64,000 bases of DNA from Glyphotaelius pellucidus (taxonomy: Eukaryota > Arthropoda > Insecta > Trichoptera > Limnephilidae). The position numbers were made by a program, and so were the translations under genes. The stretch is from the NCBI GenBank assembly GCA_936435175.1, contig OW386559.1, positions 6,002,264 through 6,066,263 on the forward strand, in the 5' to 3' direction. Positions 17,436-27,849 of the stretch are shown here, one piece after another. Each line of letters opens with the position of its first letter. The stretch's first letter is position 1. The notes below the pieces were generated by a model that ran no database searches, was not told where the DNA came from, and saw only the letters and a list, made by a program, of their open reading frames with translations.

Positions 17436-20400
17436 ATGGCTACAAATAAAGAAAATAAATTGAAATTGTTGACGTCGCAATGTGATGCGTGCAAGAGACG
17501 CATTAAAAAACTATTCGATCTTTCAAATGGGATTTCTGACGCTAATATTCAAGAGGAATTTTTATCGTTAATAGAAACGGTAGATTCAACTAGAAATGAA
17601 TACAAAGATATACACCAGCAAATAAATTCAATTAATTTGGATATCGATTTCAATTATAATCCGGATTTTGAAAGTTGGATGAATTTTGAAGACATGTATT
17701 GCAAAATCAAGCGTACACTTTTTTTGATTCAAGAGAAGAAACCGCAATTAGATTCACAAATTAAAAGATTTCGGGAAAGAGAAGAAGTAAATGTACCGCC
17801 AATTAAAGGTCCTGAAGATCGTGAAAGTGAGGAAATGAATCAAAAAACTACGTCAAGAGATCCTCTAAATGGAAGGTATATTGTAGCCTTACCATTTAAG
17901 CAAGATGCTTCAGCACTTGGGGATTCGTTCGCATTAGAAAATAAACGTTTTTCATGCCTCGAACGCAAATTGGAAGCCTCTCCTAAATTGAGAGAAGCTC
18001 ATAATAATATTATTAGTGAATATTTAGAGAAGGATTATTTGTCTTCTGTCACTCCAAATAGGGAGGATGAAGAGCCATCTTATATAATACCGCACCATGA
18101 AGTTGTACGAGAGGATAAAATCACCATGAGTTTGAGGATAGTCCTGGACGCAAGTGCAAAAACAAGCACTTCGGTATCATTGAATAATAATTTGTATAGT
18201 GGAGAACATTTACAGGGGAATTTATTTAATGTAATAAAGAATTTTAGTGTATTTCCAATAGCACTCTCGGCTGATATACGCAAAATGTTTTTGTGCATAG
18301 GAGTGCAGGAAAGTGATAAAAGATATCAACGAATTTTGTATCGCTTCTCGCCAAACGAGGATATTAATACTTACCAGTTTAACCGCATTTGTTTTGGACT
18401 TACATCCATCCCATTTCAAGCTTTAAGCACGATCAGAAAATTGGCCTCTGATGAAGGAGAAGCTTTTCCTGAAGCAAAGAAAATCATTGAAGAATTTTTA
18501 TACATGGATGATTTTGTATTTAGTATGGAAACTGCAGAGAATGCAAAGGAAACGTCCTCCCAGTTAATCGCATTATTGAAGACTGGCCAGTTTGATCTAG
18601 TCAAGTGGACCAGCAATTCGCAAGAGGTTCTGGAATCCATTCCAGATTCGCATCGCTTGTCAGCGATAAAGGAATTTGATGAAGTGTCCATGCATATAGT
18701 GTTAGGATTATGCTGGTCACCAAATTCCGATTTTTTCTCGTTTGTCACTTCTACACCTAAATCGATTTGTACGAAGAGAAATATATTGTCTTGTGTTGCC
18801 AAAATATGGGACATTATGGGCTTCATCGCACCTGTCGTACTATACGCTAAGCTCTTAATAAAGCAATTATGGATATGTAAATGTGATTGGGATGATGAGC
18901 CTCCCGCAGATATTGTGAGGATATGGACGCAATTCTGCGAGGAACTATCGTCACTAAATAAAATAAAAATTCCGCGCCATGCTGGAATCACATCCAGAAC
19001 CATTGTAACCATTGTGGGTTTCGCAGATGCTAGTGAAAAGGCTTACGGTGGCGTAATTTATTTTCATATACAAAATGAAGGTGCCAATTCAGTACATATT
19101 GCTTGTGCAAAATCAAAGGTGTCTCCAGTGAAAATCGTTTCTCTCGCACGATTAGAACTTTGTGCTGCATTAATACTTGCAAAATTAATGCATAAGGTAG
19201 TAGAAACCTTGGAAAAACGCTTGAAAATTGATAAAATATGCGCATTTACTGATTCCACTGTGGCACTTTGTTGGATTCAATCGTCTCCTCATAGATGGGG
19301 AACATTCGTGGCCAATAGAGTAACTAAAATTCAAGCAGAATTATCGGCCAACAGTTTTTTTCATATTGCAGGCACAGAAAATCCCGCTGATTGTCTGTCG
19401 CGTGGGCTTACCCCCAATCAGATTTTGGATCACCCGCTATGGTTTTATGGCCCACCATGGCTGAAATTAAGGCCAGAGCAGTGGCCTATTACCGCTTTTG
19501 ACGTCACCATGGTGACGCAACCACCCGAACAGAAGACTATGTCGTTACTAGTAACTTCTAGTTCGGAGGAGTATGAAATACTCACTTTGTCAAAACGATT
19601 TTCTTCGTGGAATAAATTATTACGTTGTTTGGTTCATGTATTTCGATTTCTTAAAGTGTTGCCATATCGAAGACACATAAGCGGATCGGACTTGGAGTTC
19701 GTAGAACTCAGAGTGTTTCGCGAAATACAATTGGCTTATTTTCCCCGTGAGTTTATCAATCTTCAACAAAGAAAAACGTGTAAACCCGTGTTTCAACGTT
19801 TGAGGCCGTTTTTGCACAACGGACTAATAAGATTGGGGGGTCGATTAGTTAATTCGGATTTAAATTATGATCAAAAACACCCCATAGTCCTTCCACGAAA
19901 GGATCACATCTTGAATTTATTGGTTGATCATTATCATCAAATTCATTGCCACTCGGGTCCCGCATTATTAATGTCTATTTTGAGGCAGAAATATTGGATA
20001 TTATCAGCCCGTAGTTTGATTCGAAATCGAGTACATAAGTGCAATTCATGTTTTCGGCTACACCCTAAAACAATCGCACCTTTAATGGCCGATCATAAGG
20101 ATTGCCGTGTTACTTCATCTGTAAAGCCATTTACGCACGTCGGCATAGACTTTGCCGGGCCTTTAAAAGTAACCACATCACGTGGACGTGGAATTCGTTC
20201 CCAAAAGGCATATATTTGCTTATTTGTGTGTTTAACTACGAGAGCGATGCACCTTGAACTAGCATCAAGTCTAAGTACCGAATGCTTCCTGAATGCATTC
20301 AAGCGCTTTCTCTCCCGCCGTGGTCCCGTGTCAAATTTATATTCGGACAATGGAACTAACTTTGTAGGAGCCAAGAGAAAATTGAATGAATTGCACGCAT

Positions 20401-21047
20401 TTTCAACGTCTTCACATTTTGGTGAAGAATTCGCAAGTGTTTTGGCCAATAATAGAATAAACTGGCATCTAAATGCGCCAACAGCACCACATTTTGGTGG
20501 AAATTGGGAATCAAATATCAAAAGTATGAAGACTCATCTTTTTCGCGTAATAGGAGATCAGATTCTGTCTTTCGAAGAGACAACTACAGTGCTCGCACAG
20601 GTAGAAAACATTCTGAATACAAGGCCATTATGTAGGACGCTCTCTTCAGATCCATCTGAACCTCTTGCGTTAACCCCCGCTCATTTCTTAATGACTACTC
20701 CATTGAAACACCTGCCCGCCATGACCATCGAGGAGGATAATTTGAACCTTCTATCGCGTCATGATTTGCTCGATAAATTGATTCAATCTTTTTGGAAACG
20801 TTGGAGGTTAGATTATTTGCATACCTTGCAAGTACGTCCAAAATGGAATACTCCCGCTAACCCAGTCAAGGTCGGTTTAGTAGTAATTGTGGGGACAGAA
20901 AACGCTCCTCCATTGCATTGGCCGCTAGGAGTAATTGTCGAGGTTTTCCCCGCAAAGGACGAAGTAATTCGTGTTGCTCGCGTTAAAACGGCGTCGGGAA
21001 CATACATTCGTCCGGTAGTGAAGCTTTACCCTTTGCCGACTCAATAA
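17436..21047 (+). CDS. BEL/Pao gag-pol polyprotein with internal deletion
   Basis: 1,203 residues from the ATG at 17436, the first ATG of the frame. Residues 1 to about 130 look like the start of a Pao gag; then the chain jumps at about residues 130-150 to the RT amino end (NGRYIVALPFK). RT has DIRKMFLCIGV and YMDD at 356-359. RNase H follows (GFADASEKAYGG, LARLELCAA, FTDSTVALCWI, ENPADCLSRG). The integrase has an H-H-C-C finger ending CNSC and D905, D971 (SDNGTNF), E1025 (GGNWES). The C-terminus is the conserved Pao tail (SFWKRWRLDYL). Intact relatives are roughly 500 residues longer; protease and zinc knuckles are absent, so supply in trans would be needed for movement. Confidence 0.85.
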   Translation: MATNKENKLKLLTSQCDACKRRIKKLFDLSNGISDANIQEEFLSLIETVDSTRNEYKDIHQQINSINLDIDFNYNPDFESWMNFEDMYCKIKRTLFLIQEKKPQLDSQIKRFREREEVNVPPIKGPEDRESEEMNQKTTSRDPLNGRYIVALPFKQDASALGDSFALENKRFSCLERKLEASPKLREAHNNIISEYLEKDYLSSVTPNREDEEPSYIIPHHEVVREDKITMSLRIVLDASAKTSTSVSLNNNLYSGEHLQGNLFNVIKNFSVFPIALSADIRKMFLCIGVQESDKRYQRILYRFSPNEDINTYQFNRICFGLTSIPFQALSTIRKLASDEGEAFPEAKKIIEEFLYMDDFVFSMETAENAKETSSQLIALLKTGQFDLVKWTSNSQEVLESIPDSHRLSAIKEFDEVSMHIVLGLCWSPNSDFFSFVTSTPKSICTKRNILSCVAKIWDIMGFIAPVVLYAKLLIKQLWICKCDWDDEPPADIVRIWTQFCEELSSLNKIKIPRHAGITSRTIVTIVGFADASEKAYGGVIYFHIQNEGANSVHIACAKSKVSPVKIVSLARLELCAALILAKLMHKVVETLEKRLKIDKICAFTDSTVALCWIQSSPHRWGTFVANRVTKIQAELSANSFFHIAGTENPADCLSRGLTPNQILDHPLWFYGPPWLKLRPEQWPITAFDVTMVTQPPEQKTMSLLVTSSSEEYEILTLSKRFSSWNKLLRCLVHVFRFLKVLPYRRHISGSDLEFVELRVFREIQLAYFPREFINLQQRKTCKPVFQRLRPFLHNGLIRLGGRLVNSDLNYDQKHPIVLPRKDHILNLLVDHYHQIHCHSGPALLMSILRQKYWILSARSLIRNRVHKCNSCFRLHPKTIAPLMADHKDCRVTSSVKPFTHVGIDFAGPLKVTTSRGRGIRSQKAYICLFVCLTTRAMHLELASSLSTECFLNAFKRFLSRRGPVSNLYSDNGTNFVGAKRKLNELHAFSTSSHFGEEFASVLANNRINWHLNAPTAPHFGGNWESNIKSMKTHLFRVIGDQILSFEETTTVLAQVENILNTRPLCRTLSSDPSEPLALTPAHFLMTTPLKHLPAMTIEEDNLNLLSRHDLLDKLIQSFWKRWRLDYLHTLQVRPKWNTPANPVKVGLVVIVGTENAPPLHWPLGVIVEVFPAKDEVIRVARVKTASGTYIRPVVKLYPLPTQ

Positions 21048-21177
21048 TGGGATATTACCAATAGATTTAGTTAAAAATGTAGTTTAGGAATTTAGGATAA
21101 GTATTTGGTTTTATTTGTTTATTTGTGCGATAATGCTATCACAATGCGGTTTAGAAAGGGGGATTTCTCACCCTTTC

Positions 21178-21190
21178 AAGGCGAGGGGGA
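21178..21190 (+). promoter_or_regulatory. Polypurine tract
   Basis: AAGGCGAGGGGGA directly abuts the 3' LTR start at 21191, as expected for plus-strand priming. Confidence 0.65.
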
Positions 21191-21681
21191 TGTTTGCGCC
21201 AATCAATGTTCTTTTTGTTTGATTTAGTACCTACTGGAAAACTGCTTTACCCAAGTACCTGCCCAGTTCCTCTATCCAAGTACCTACCCATCCCACGCCA
21301 AGACAAAACCCAATAAAACGTTCGATTGTTTCATTCACTTGTTTTTTATTTGACTTGTGGAAAAACGCACCCGTCTCGAGTTCGGAGAAATTTGTGCATT
21401 TTACTTAATTGAAAAGTAACGCCGTAAGTTTAATTTGCGAACTTATTGACACGCCGCCGCGGTTGCAGAAGTAACCGTGTTTACGTATATATGTGTACAA
21501 GTGAACTATTATTAAGACAAGGGAGAATTAAAAGGACCACAGAACCAGCGGCAAATGTCGAGTGAACTCGGTGAGTTTTGGCAATACCTATCCTTTTCCT
21601 TTTCCTTTGAGTAGTTTTCCAGTGATTGTTGTTTTAGAATCGCACCGCACCCGCCTACGAACGAATTGATTTGCGCAACCA
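21191..21681 (+). repeat. 3' LTR of BEL/Pao element
   Basis: 491 bp, same sequence as the 5' LTR, followed by the duplicated target GTCAC. Confidence 0.9.
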
Positions 21682-21686
21682 GTCAC

Positions 21687-22212
21687 ACTCAGAATGTTCA
21701 ATTTATTTCAATTCAATTTAGTCACTTTGGAAACATAACAAAATTAAAATTTCAAATCGTTTTCAAAATAGAGAAAATATAAAGATTAAAACATTTTTGA
21801 GCAATTTAAATAATTTAAACAATTTAAACATCAATGCACAAATTAAACATCAGACTAACAGCAATAAAGCTTGCTGTCTAAATTGTGCTTCATTGATGTT
21901 AAACATATCGATATTCAAAGTGATTCTATTTAACAACAAGACTGCTCTCCCGACTGGCATAACTTTAATATGAGTGGTGAGCTCATCTATAATTGGAATC
22001 ATCGCTATAACCTTTCCATTTTAAAAACGTAAATTTATGTAATAATTATAATGTGATTGGTCAGCCAATATATTAAATAAATAAATAAATAACCCTAAGC
22101 TTGGAATTTATTTTGAAAAAACCCAAAATTATCGAAGACGTATTGTAAATTTGTTAAAGTTTTATTTTTATACTACCGAAACTCTTGTACGATTTTAGAT
22201 TTTCACGACCAA
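21687..22212. repeat. Hairpin and LINE-tail-like AT-rich sequence
   Basis: A long hairpin spans about 21828-21902: arms AACATCAATG/CATTGATGTT, then CACAAATT/AATTGTG and ACAGCAA/TTGCTGT around a central TAAAGC. Downstream, GGTCAGCCAATATATTAAATAAATAAATAAATAA (about 22058-22092, an AAAT run) resembles the 3' end of a non-LTR retrotransposon. No coding remnant seen. Confidence 0.45.
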
Positions 22213-22350
22213 AAGTATTTTTGATATTTGTTTTTGGGGTGTTATGCCGTGTTGCGCTAACTTTCTTTACCCAATTTCATAGTAAGCCGTTACATGTTAA
22301 CAAATCAATATGTCGTACAGTGTTACAGTGTTCATCATCAGGGCAGGGCC
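22213..22350 (-). mobile_element. Degenerate Penelope-like terminus
   Basis: Contains TTTTTGGGGTGTTATGCCGTGTTGCGCTAA and ends with CAGTGTTACAGTGTTCATCATCAGGGCAG, the landmarks of the element at 1190, but the middle is replaced or diverged. TCATCAG (CTGATGA reversed) survives; the stem-II partner does not. Confidence 0.55.
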
Positions 22351-22499
22351 GGCTGAAACTCTTTTCGGAATATAAAATATTAAAATAATTTAAATAATTA
22401 ATATAAAAAAAAGAAAAACATTTCTTGACAATATGTGAAAATTTCTTACTACAACCACAGTAAGCGGAAAATTACTACTTATAATTATTGGACTTAGCC

Positions 22500-22570
22500 A
22501 GCCGAAGAATCGAACACGGGACGCCTGGGTGAGAACCAAACGCGATGCCAACATCAACCACTTATCAATA
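22500..22570 (-). mobile_element. tRNA-derived SINE head fragment
   Basis: The - strand carries a B box (GTGTTCGATTC, 22507-22517) preceded by a weak A-box-like TGGCATCGCG and a tRNA-like spacing. No body or tail is recognised, so this is a low-confidence call. Confidence 0.35.
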
Positions 22571-22660
22571 TGATTGGCACTTGATTATAATATTTCACTT
22601 TAGTTCACAATCCTTCCAGTATTACGTCACTTTAACAATGAGTGTATAGATTTCAGCAAA

Positions 22661-22785
22661 ATGATGGTCTCCCTAATGAGCAAGGGCTTCTTCTTGTTTC
22701 TATTCATTCTACCTGATGTTTTACGCTGTGATGAAAATGATGATTCGCGGCCTTATTTCGAAGACGCCAAAGGAAACTAATTTCA
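22661..22785 (+). pseudogene. Gene B exon 1 with premature stop
   Basis: Signal peptide nearly identical to gene A (KGFFLFLFILPDVLRC). The codon matching gene A Arg38 is TAA at 22778-22780. The donor GTAAGT at 22786 is intact. Starts at ATG 22661 or the adjacent 22664. Confidence 0.8.
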
Positions 22786-22941
22786 GTAAGTTTTGAACAT
22801 AATATAAACTAAATTTTTTTTTATTTCTTTTATATATTTAATAATATTATTATTCAATTTATAAAAACAGTTTATTTATAAACGAGTTCTGCTAGGTAAT
22901 TATTTTTACACGTGACAGCTGTTTCGCCTTCTGAAGGCATG

Positions 22942-22987
22942 GAAATGGCCAGAATGCAAAAATATCATAGGTCTGATAAGAGATCAA
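22942..22987 (+). pseudogene. Gene B exon 2 remnant
   Basis: Only the last 46 bases remain (matching KWPECKHIIGLIRNQ of gene A, with RDQ at the end); the first 90 bases, the mature N-terminus and the acceptor are missing and unrelated sequence (GTGACAGCTGTTTCGCC) abuts. Donor GTAAGT and following intron are conserved. Confidence 0.8.
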
Positions 22988-23324
22988 GTAAGTAATAACT
23001 GGGGGTGGCAGGTATATTTGTTTATTCATTCACGAGATATTAAACATATATTATATTATGTTAATAATGGAAGCCGCTCAGAGGACGGCATTGGCATGAG
23101 ATACCATAATTCATTTCAATTTATTCATATTTTCAAAAACATTGAAAAATTGTTCATGTAAAACCATTATTAAGTCGTCATCAATATTAGTTATATTCTC
23201 CGATCTGTGGTATCAATCATACTCAGCTTTTCTTTTGAAAGCTGCTTCAGTGATACTCAATATTTTGACAACCGATGTCGGTATGATCGGATGGAGACCA
23301 TCGTAAACATAGAAATGAATGCTC

Positions 23325-23620
23325 TACATCATGGGTCGGCAACCTGCGGCCCGCAAGATTCTCGCCATGTGACGGATGACATCAACGCATGTGACGATTT
23401 CAAGAGTGAAAGGAAGCGAGAAAGGGAGCGAAGGGATAGCGATACAACTTCAAACATAGTTTGAAAACTGGTTTGCTGATTTCAAAAAGATCTCACGCAA
23501 GATGGAGATTTTCAGAAACCCCTTCGCAGTGGATATTGACAATGTACCAAGTGATTTGTAAATCAACGTGATAGATTGACCTTCTTAAAACTACAAGGAA
23601 TTATAAAGGTTTGCTCAGCA
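23325..23620 (+). mobile_element. hAT transposon remnant
   Basis: Begins with CATGGGTCGGCAACCTGCGGCCCGC, a widespread hAT terminal sequence. From 23460 a frame reads through KISRKMEIFRNPFAVDID and VPSDL to stops at the point where hAT transposases of the GTF2IRD2/ZBED-associated kind continue with an ELIDLQ-like motif. The middle of the transposase is deleted. Sits in gene B intron 2, absent from gene A. Confidence 0.65.
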
Positions 23621-23699
23621 AATAATTTATTTGTTTGGTAGTACTATTTGTGAGCAAAATATCGAAAAAATAAACACTGTTCTCAGATATCGGTTTCAC

Positions 23700-23960
23700 A
23701 ATAAGACGGAGGCCCCGATGAAAGTATTTCCCCTCAAGGCCTATGTCATCATTTTACACAAAGGAGGCTTCACACAGGAGGCCCTATGAAAAATTATTCC
23801 CCTCGGGGCCTATGTTATCTTTGGCGATGCTGTGTGGAGGGCCTTTTTAGAAAAGGAAAATGTGGAAGTTCTGGGAAGGAAAAGGGTATTAGGGGTTGGT
23901 GGGAATCGGGGGTTGAGTGTGTTCAGGAGTGATGGACGTTTGAATCTATCCCTCCCACTT
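23700..23960 (-). repeat. Repeat F fragment(s)
   Basis: Two tandem partial starts (GGCCTATGTCATC and GGCCTATGTTATCTTTGGCG) followed by GATGCTGTGTGGAGGGCC and the rest of repeat F; opposite orientation to 29440-29560. Confidence 0.55.
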
Positions 23961-24411
23961 TAATAACAAAATCGTAAAGATAAGTATCTAAAATTTCCGA
24001 CTTATTTTGCGACCAATGTTCCGAGATAAAATTTCCGATTTTTTGCTTTTCCCAGAAGAATTTAAAAAAAAAATAATTTCCCGACATATAAAATCCCAAA
24101 TTTCACACACCAAAAAGATAAATGTCTTGAAAAAACCCCGACCAGCTTCGAAAATTTACAAGGAAAGTTTCCAAACTTCAAATAACAAAAAAAGAAAGAT
24201 AAATGGCACAAATATTTTATAATTTTTCAAGCAAAATTTTTAGTTTTTCAATATTTCTGGAAAAATTTCTATCAGAAAATATTGACTTATCATGAAATAC
24301 TTAAAAATAAAGTAGAAAAAGTGTAGTTATTGACCTCCTGCTTCTAATTAATTGACAAATCCATTAACAACTGAAGATACGCAGTTATAAATTCAAACAA
24401 GTTAATTTCAG

Positions 24412-24580
24412 AAACAATGTGGATCCTGCTGGGCTTTTCGAGCCGCAGAGGTCATCTCAGACAGAATCTGCATCCAATCCAATGGCTATAAGCAAGTTGT
24501 GATCTCGCCGGAAGACATCATGACATGTTGCCGTTTTCGTAATTGGAAACGTTGCGAAGGATGCCGGGAATGTTGGTCAG
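24412..24580 (+). pseudogene. Gene B exon 3 (catalytic Cys), open
   Basis: 169 nt, same length and boundaries as gene A exon 3. Open throughout: KQCGSCWAFRAAEVISDRI, SPEDIMTCC. Acceptor TTTCAG and donor GTGAAT are conserved. The relative intactness points to recent decay of the gene. Confidence 0.85.
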
Positions 24581-24829
24581 GTGAATAATTTTGAAAATTG
24601 TATTTTTATTGGGTTTTTTTTTTATTTCAGTTTTTTTTTACCAAAGTGGAAATCAGAAATTTCTTAAATTCTGTGGTAAGCTGTATATTTATTTTAATTT
24701 TTTTTTTAAATTCTGCTTCCTTTCTATTAAAGTAAAGGAACAGAAATAATAATATTAAAATTGTTACTTTATCGTTTCTATTTCTATTATTACTTTGTTC
24801 CACGATTGTTGTAAATGCTTCAAAGGCGT

Positions 24830-25070
24830 AAATAAACAAATAAAAAATAACCAAATAAACAAATAAGCAAATAAACAAATAAACAAATAAACAAATAAGC
24901 AAATAAACAAATAAACAAATAAACAAATAAACAAATAAACAAATAAACAAATAAACAAATAAACAAATAAACAAATAAACGAATAAACAAATAAACGAAT
25001 AAACAAATAAACAGACCAACAAATAAACAAATACATAAATACAAAAATACACAAATAAACAAATTATTTA
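24830..25070. repeat. Minisatellite (AAACAAAT)n
   Basis: About 28 copies of an 8-bp unit with minor changes (AAGC, GAAT). It makes long Phe/Ile/Cys/Leu/Tyr open frames on the - strand in three frames, which are artefacts. Confidence 0.9.
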
Positions 25071-25285
25071 TCTAAAAAAGGGCGATTGTTGTAGTACTAA
25101 GATAAATAATAATGAGAGGCTTCATTTGCAAACGATTCTGTGGAACTCTAGAAATGAATTTACAGAGATTCCGCGGCCTTTTTCACTACATGAAATATTT
25201 TGATTAGGGTCTTTGAATAGCAGAAAAGCCCTTACTGGGCATTGATTCAATGTGAAATTATTGTGTTTTCGGTGTTTGTTTTTAG

Positions 25286-25597
25286 AAACTGCATTTAATT
25301 ACTGGGTACAAAACGGCCTTGTGACCAGAGGAGAATTTAACTCTCACTATGGGTGCAATCCTTATACTATAATTAACAATTGGAACACCAAAAATACACC
25401 CCTTGCAGTAAAAGGTGCGAAGAAGCCTACCCCTTTGCCTACGAAGCAAAAAGACAGTACGGTTCAGAGCAGCACTTGTTCAGTGCCGATGTGAAACAAG
25501 TCCAACGAGAAATCTATAAGAATGTTCAAGGTTTATCCAGACTTTGACTACTACAAGAGCGGAGTTTATTCCCACGTCGACGATGATTCGTATAAAT
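25286..25597 (+). pseudogene. Gene B exon 4, frameshifted and internally deleted
   Basis: Acceptor TTTTTAG and donor GTGAGT retained. Reads YWVQNGLVTRGEF and SHYGCNPYTI in frame, then loses one base at ACACCCCTTGCAG (gene A ACACCCACCTGTAG), shifting frame before CSKRCEE. A second deletion removes the NGPVSAVFHV region (EIYKN joins a VYPDF-like stretch). Confidence 0.85.
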
Positions 25598-25679
25598 GTG
25601 AGTTGATTTTAGATTTTCTTCAATAAAACCCATTAAGGTTTCGCGGTATATACTTAAAACTATCTAAACAATTCGGGAG

Positions 25680-26090
25680 GCGGGTATGGAACCGCCGCCC
25701 CGGGAACCATTGATTGGATAATCAACACCTCTGCATAGGCCACCCCAAGTAGTTCGCTACGTTTGATAATTTAGCAGCGGTACATTGAAGTTTGCGCAGG
25801 GGTTCATTGAGGTTCGTGCAGGGGTACCCGGGTTTATTGAGAGAATGGTTGAGGGAGTCCCTTTGATTTCTCCAGCCGTACTTTCCCGGAATATCGCCTT
25901 GCTCCGCAGTAGGAGGGATGGATTCATACGTCCGTCTCTCCTGGACAGACTGACCCACAGATTCCTACCAACCCTTCATACCCTATTCCGTACAAGAACT
26001 TCCTCATCTTCTTTTCCTAAAAAGACTCTCCCACACAGCATCCCCAAAGATGACGTTGGCCATGAGGGGCCACGAGGGGCCACGTAATTT
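25680..26090 (+). repeat. Shared module plus repeat F outside the block
   Basis: Starts with the shared module (ACCGCCGCCCCGGGAACC, then GATAATCAACACCTCTGC), then repeat F (GAGGGAGTCCCTTTGATTTC, CAGACTGACCCACAGATTCC). It lies in gene B intron 4, just left of the split endonuclease fragment, so the family is not restricted to the array. Confidence 0.6.
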
Positions 26091-26094
26091 CCTA

Positions 26095-26410
26095 ATGCTA
26101 ATGTAAGAAAAAAAAAATAAGAACAGAGCGAATATCACGTCGTAATTACCCCACGAATTTTGAAAAATATCGATTGAAAATTTGTGGGTTTGGTAGGTTT
26201 GTTGACAGTGAGTCATGATATCTTCCCAATTCTTCTGGTGTTTTAAGAGCACCGGTGTTTAGCTTTGGGATACTTGGCTGATTAGATATTTTATCTCTTG
26301 CTATTCTGCATCTATAGATGACTACTACCAAATTGTGATCCAAACCACAGTAAGCTTCTCTGTAACTTCTTATATTCGTGATACTGGTCGTCCCCCTTCT
26401 TTCAATTAGG
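26095..26410 (-). pseudogene. Non-LTR endonuclease fragment, downstream half
   Basis: The - strand encodes ILIERRGTTSITNIRSYRE and then GLDHNLVVVIYR, the C-terminal part (SDH-type catalytic end) of an APE-like endonuclease as in RTE/BovB-like LINEs. It stops at the (TA)n at 26411. The upstream half lies at 55332-55500, on the other side of the 29-kb block. Confidence 0.65.
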
Positions 26411-26439
26411 ATATGGGATATATATGTATATATATATAT

Positions 26440-27060
26440 ATATATTTATACCCTCTCGTACTAAGTTGATCTTTCGTGACGGTAGACCAGTTTTTAGTTG
26501 ATCCGTTTGCTCTTGTTGATCCAAACGGATAAGTTGATCTATTACCGAAGCTGGCATACATATGTGGATCCTTATAGATCAACTTAAGTCATCGAGATTT
26601 TGCTGTAAGCCACGCCCATTTTTCGGTGGGATATACATTTTACACGTTTTGTCTATGTTGATCTTATATAAATGACCAATCGGAGAGGGAAGCATTCTGA
26701 TTGGTCATAAAAAACATGTACCTATATGGAACATTACGGTTAATTCGTTGATCTGATATATATTGCGCGTTCTAGGGCTACCAAAGAGGTGTGAGATTAT
26801 TGCAGGGCTGCGACATACTCTAAATTATGTATTATTATTATTTGACAATAAATATTTTCGGTAGTATGAAATGCGGCAAAAAAATTTACGGTGAGGGAAG
26901 AGACGAGGGAGGGGGAAGGCGGGAAAGGTGTAAGGGAATGGGGCGCACGGGAAAGGACATGCAGGGAGAAACAATTTGAGCGATTGAGTGAGTGAGTGAA
27001 TTATACCGCCGCCCCGGGAACCATTACCTGGATAACCAACACCTCTGCCATGGGTCACCC
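26440..27060 (+). repeat. Right arm, unit 1
   Basis: Seven GTTGATC/GATCAAC heptamers lie between about 26463 and 26755. Then come GCGCGTTCTAGGGCTACC, TTGACAATAAATATTTTCGG, a purine-rich tract, GAGTGAGTGAGTG and the shared module ending in CACCTCTGCCATGGGTCACC. Confidence 0.75.
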
Positions 27061-27450
27061 CAGAGGGGGGGTGGGTATGGGGAGAGGGATTGGGGGGGGC
27101 ATTGGGGAGGGGATTGGGGGGGGGGGAATAAAAATGGCTTAAGTAAGGACTAATTGAAAAATTATAAATGAGGAATTCCAATTTGGGTATACAGGGTACC
27201 GCCACCCTGGGAACCATTGACTGTAAAACCAACACCGCTGCCATAGGTCACCCTAGGGGGAGGGAAGGGGGTAGCGGAGCAGGGGGTAGGGGGGGGGGGG
27301 GTGAAGGGGGGGGGTAAAGAAATGGCTTTAGTAAGGACTTATTGTATAATTGTAGACGAGTAATTGCGGGGGAGTAGGAAGGGCGGGGGGAGAATCAATT
27401 TGGGAATACGGGGAACCGCCTTCCCGGGAAACATTAACTGGATAACCAAC
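27060..27450. repeat. G-rich tracts, unit 1
   Basis: Repeated runs of six or more G (GGATTGGGGGGGGGGAATAA, GGGGGGGGGGTGAAGG) interleaved with AGTAAGGACTAATTG and shared-module copies at about 27195 and 27415. Equivalent tracts follow the right arms at 34081 and 42229. Confidence 0.7.
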
Positions 27451-27639
27451 ACCTCTGTTATAGGTCACCTTAAGCGGATCGTTGTGTTTGGTGACTAAGT
27501 AGGGGGGCCCGGGTTCATGGGATGAGGTTTGTCTAGGTCTTGGCGGCGGATGCGTCTGGCCACCTGCTGCGTGGCGGGCCGGATCAAGAGAGCTTGGTTG
27601 AGAGAGGTATTTTAACCTTTCAAGCCTGACTCTCTCGAC

Positions 27640-27740
27640 CCATCGAGTTGCAACTCTGGCCCTACGGCGCCAAACAGACTAAAATTTTGGATTCTTACTT
27701 AAGAGCACGGTCTGTACACGAATCAATGAAATAATCTCAC
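27640..27740 (+). repeat. Single satellite C monomer in unit 1
   Basis: CTCTGGCCCTACGGCGCCAAACAGACTAAAATTTTGGATTC and GAGCACGGTCTGTACACGAATC match the satellite C consensus, in the same module position as the larger C arrays of units 2 and 3. Confidence 0.65.
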
Positions 27741-27849
27741 AAAAAATTAAATGAAGATAATAATATTAATTGTTCCGAGCTGTGCAGCCTGCAAGAACTA
27801 ATTGAGTAAGGACTAAATGAATAATTATAAGTGAGTAATTCCAATTTGG

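Larger units (their letters stand above)
16665..21681 (+). mobile_element. BEL/Pao LTR retrotransposon, young deletion derivative
   Basis: 5,017 bp with two 491-bp LTRs (TG...CA) that appear identical by eye, flanked by a 5-bp duplication GTCAC (16660-16664 and 21682-21686). One long ORF encodes a truncated gag joined to RT, RNase H and integrase. The zinc-knuckle and aspartic-protease regions expected between gag and RT are missing. It separates gene B from its old upstream region. Apparent LTR identity implies a recent insertion. Confidence 0.9.

Noticed and set aside
24627..25062. Long Phe/Ile/Cys/Leu/Tyr open frames on the - strand resembling a membrane protein
   Set aside because: They are translations of the (AAACAAAT)n minisatellite in three frames.
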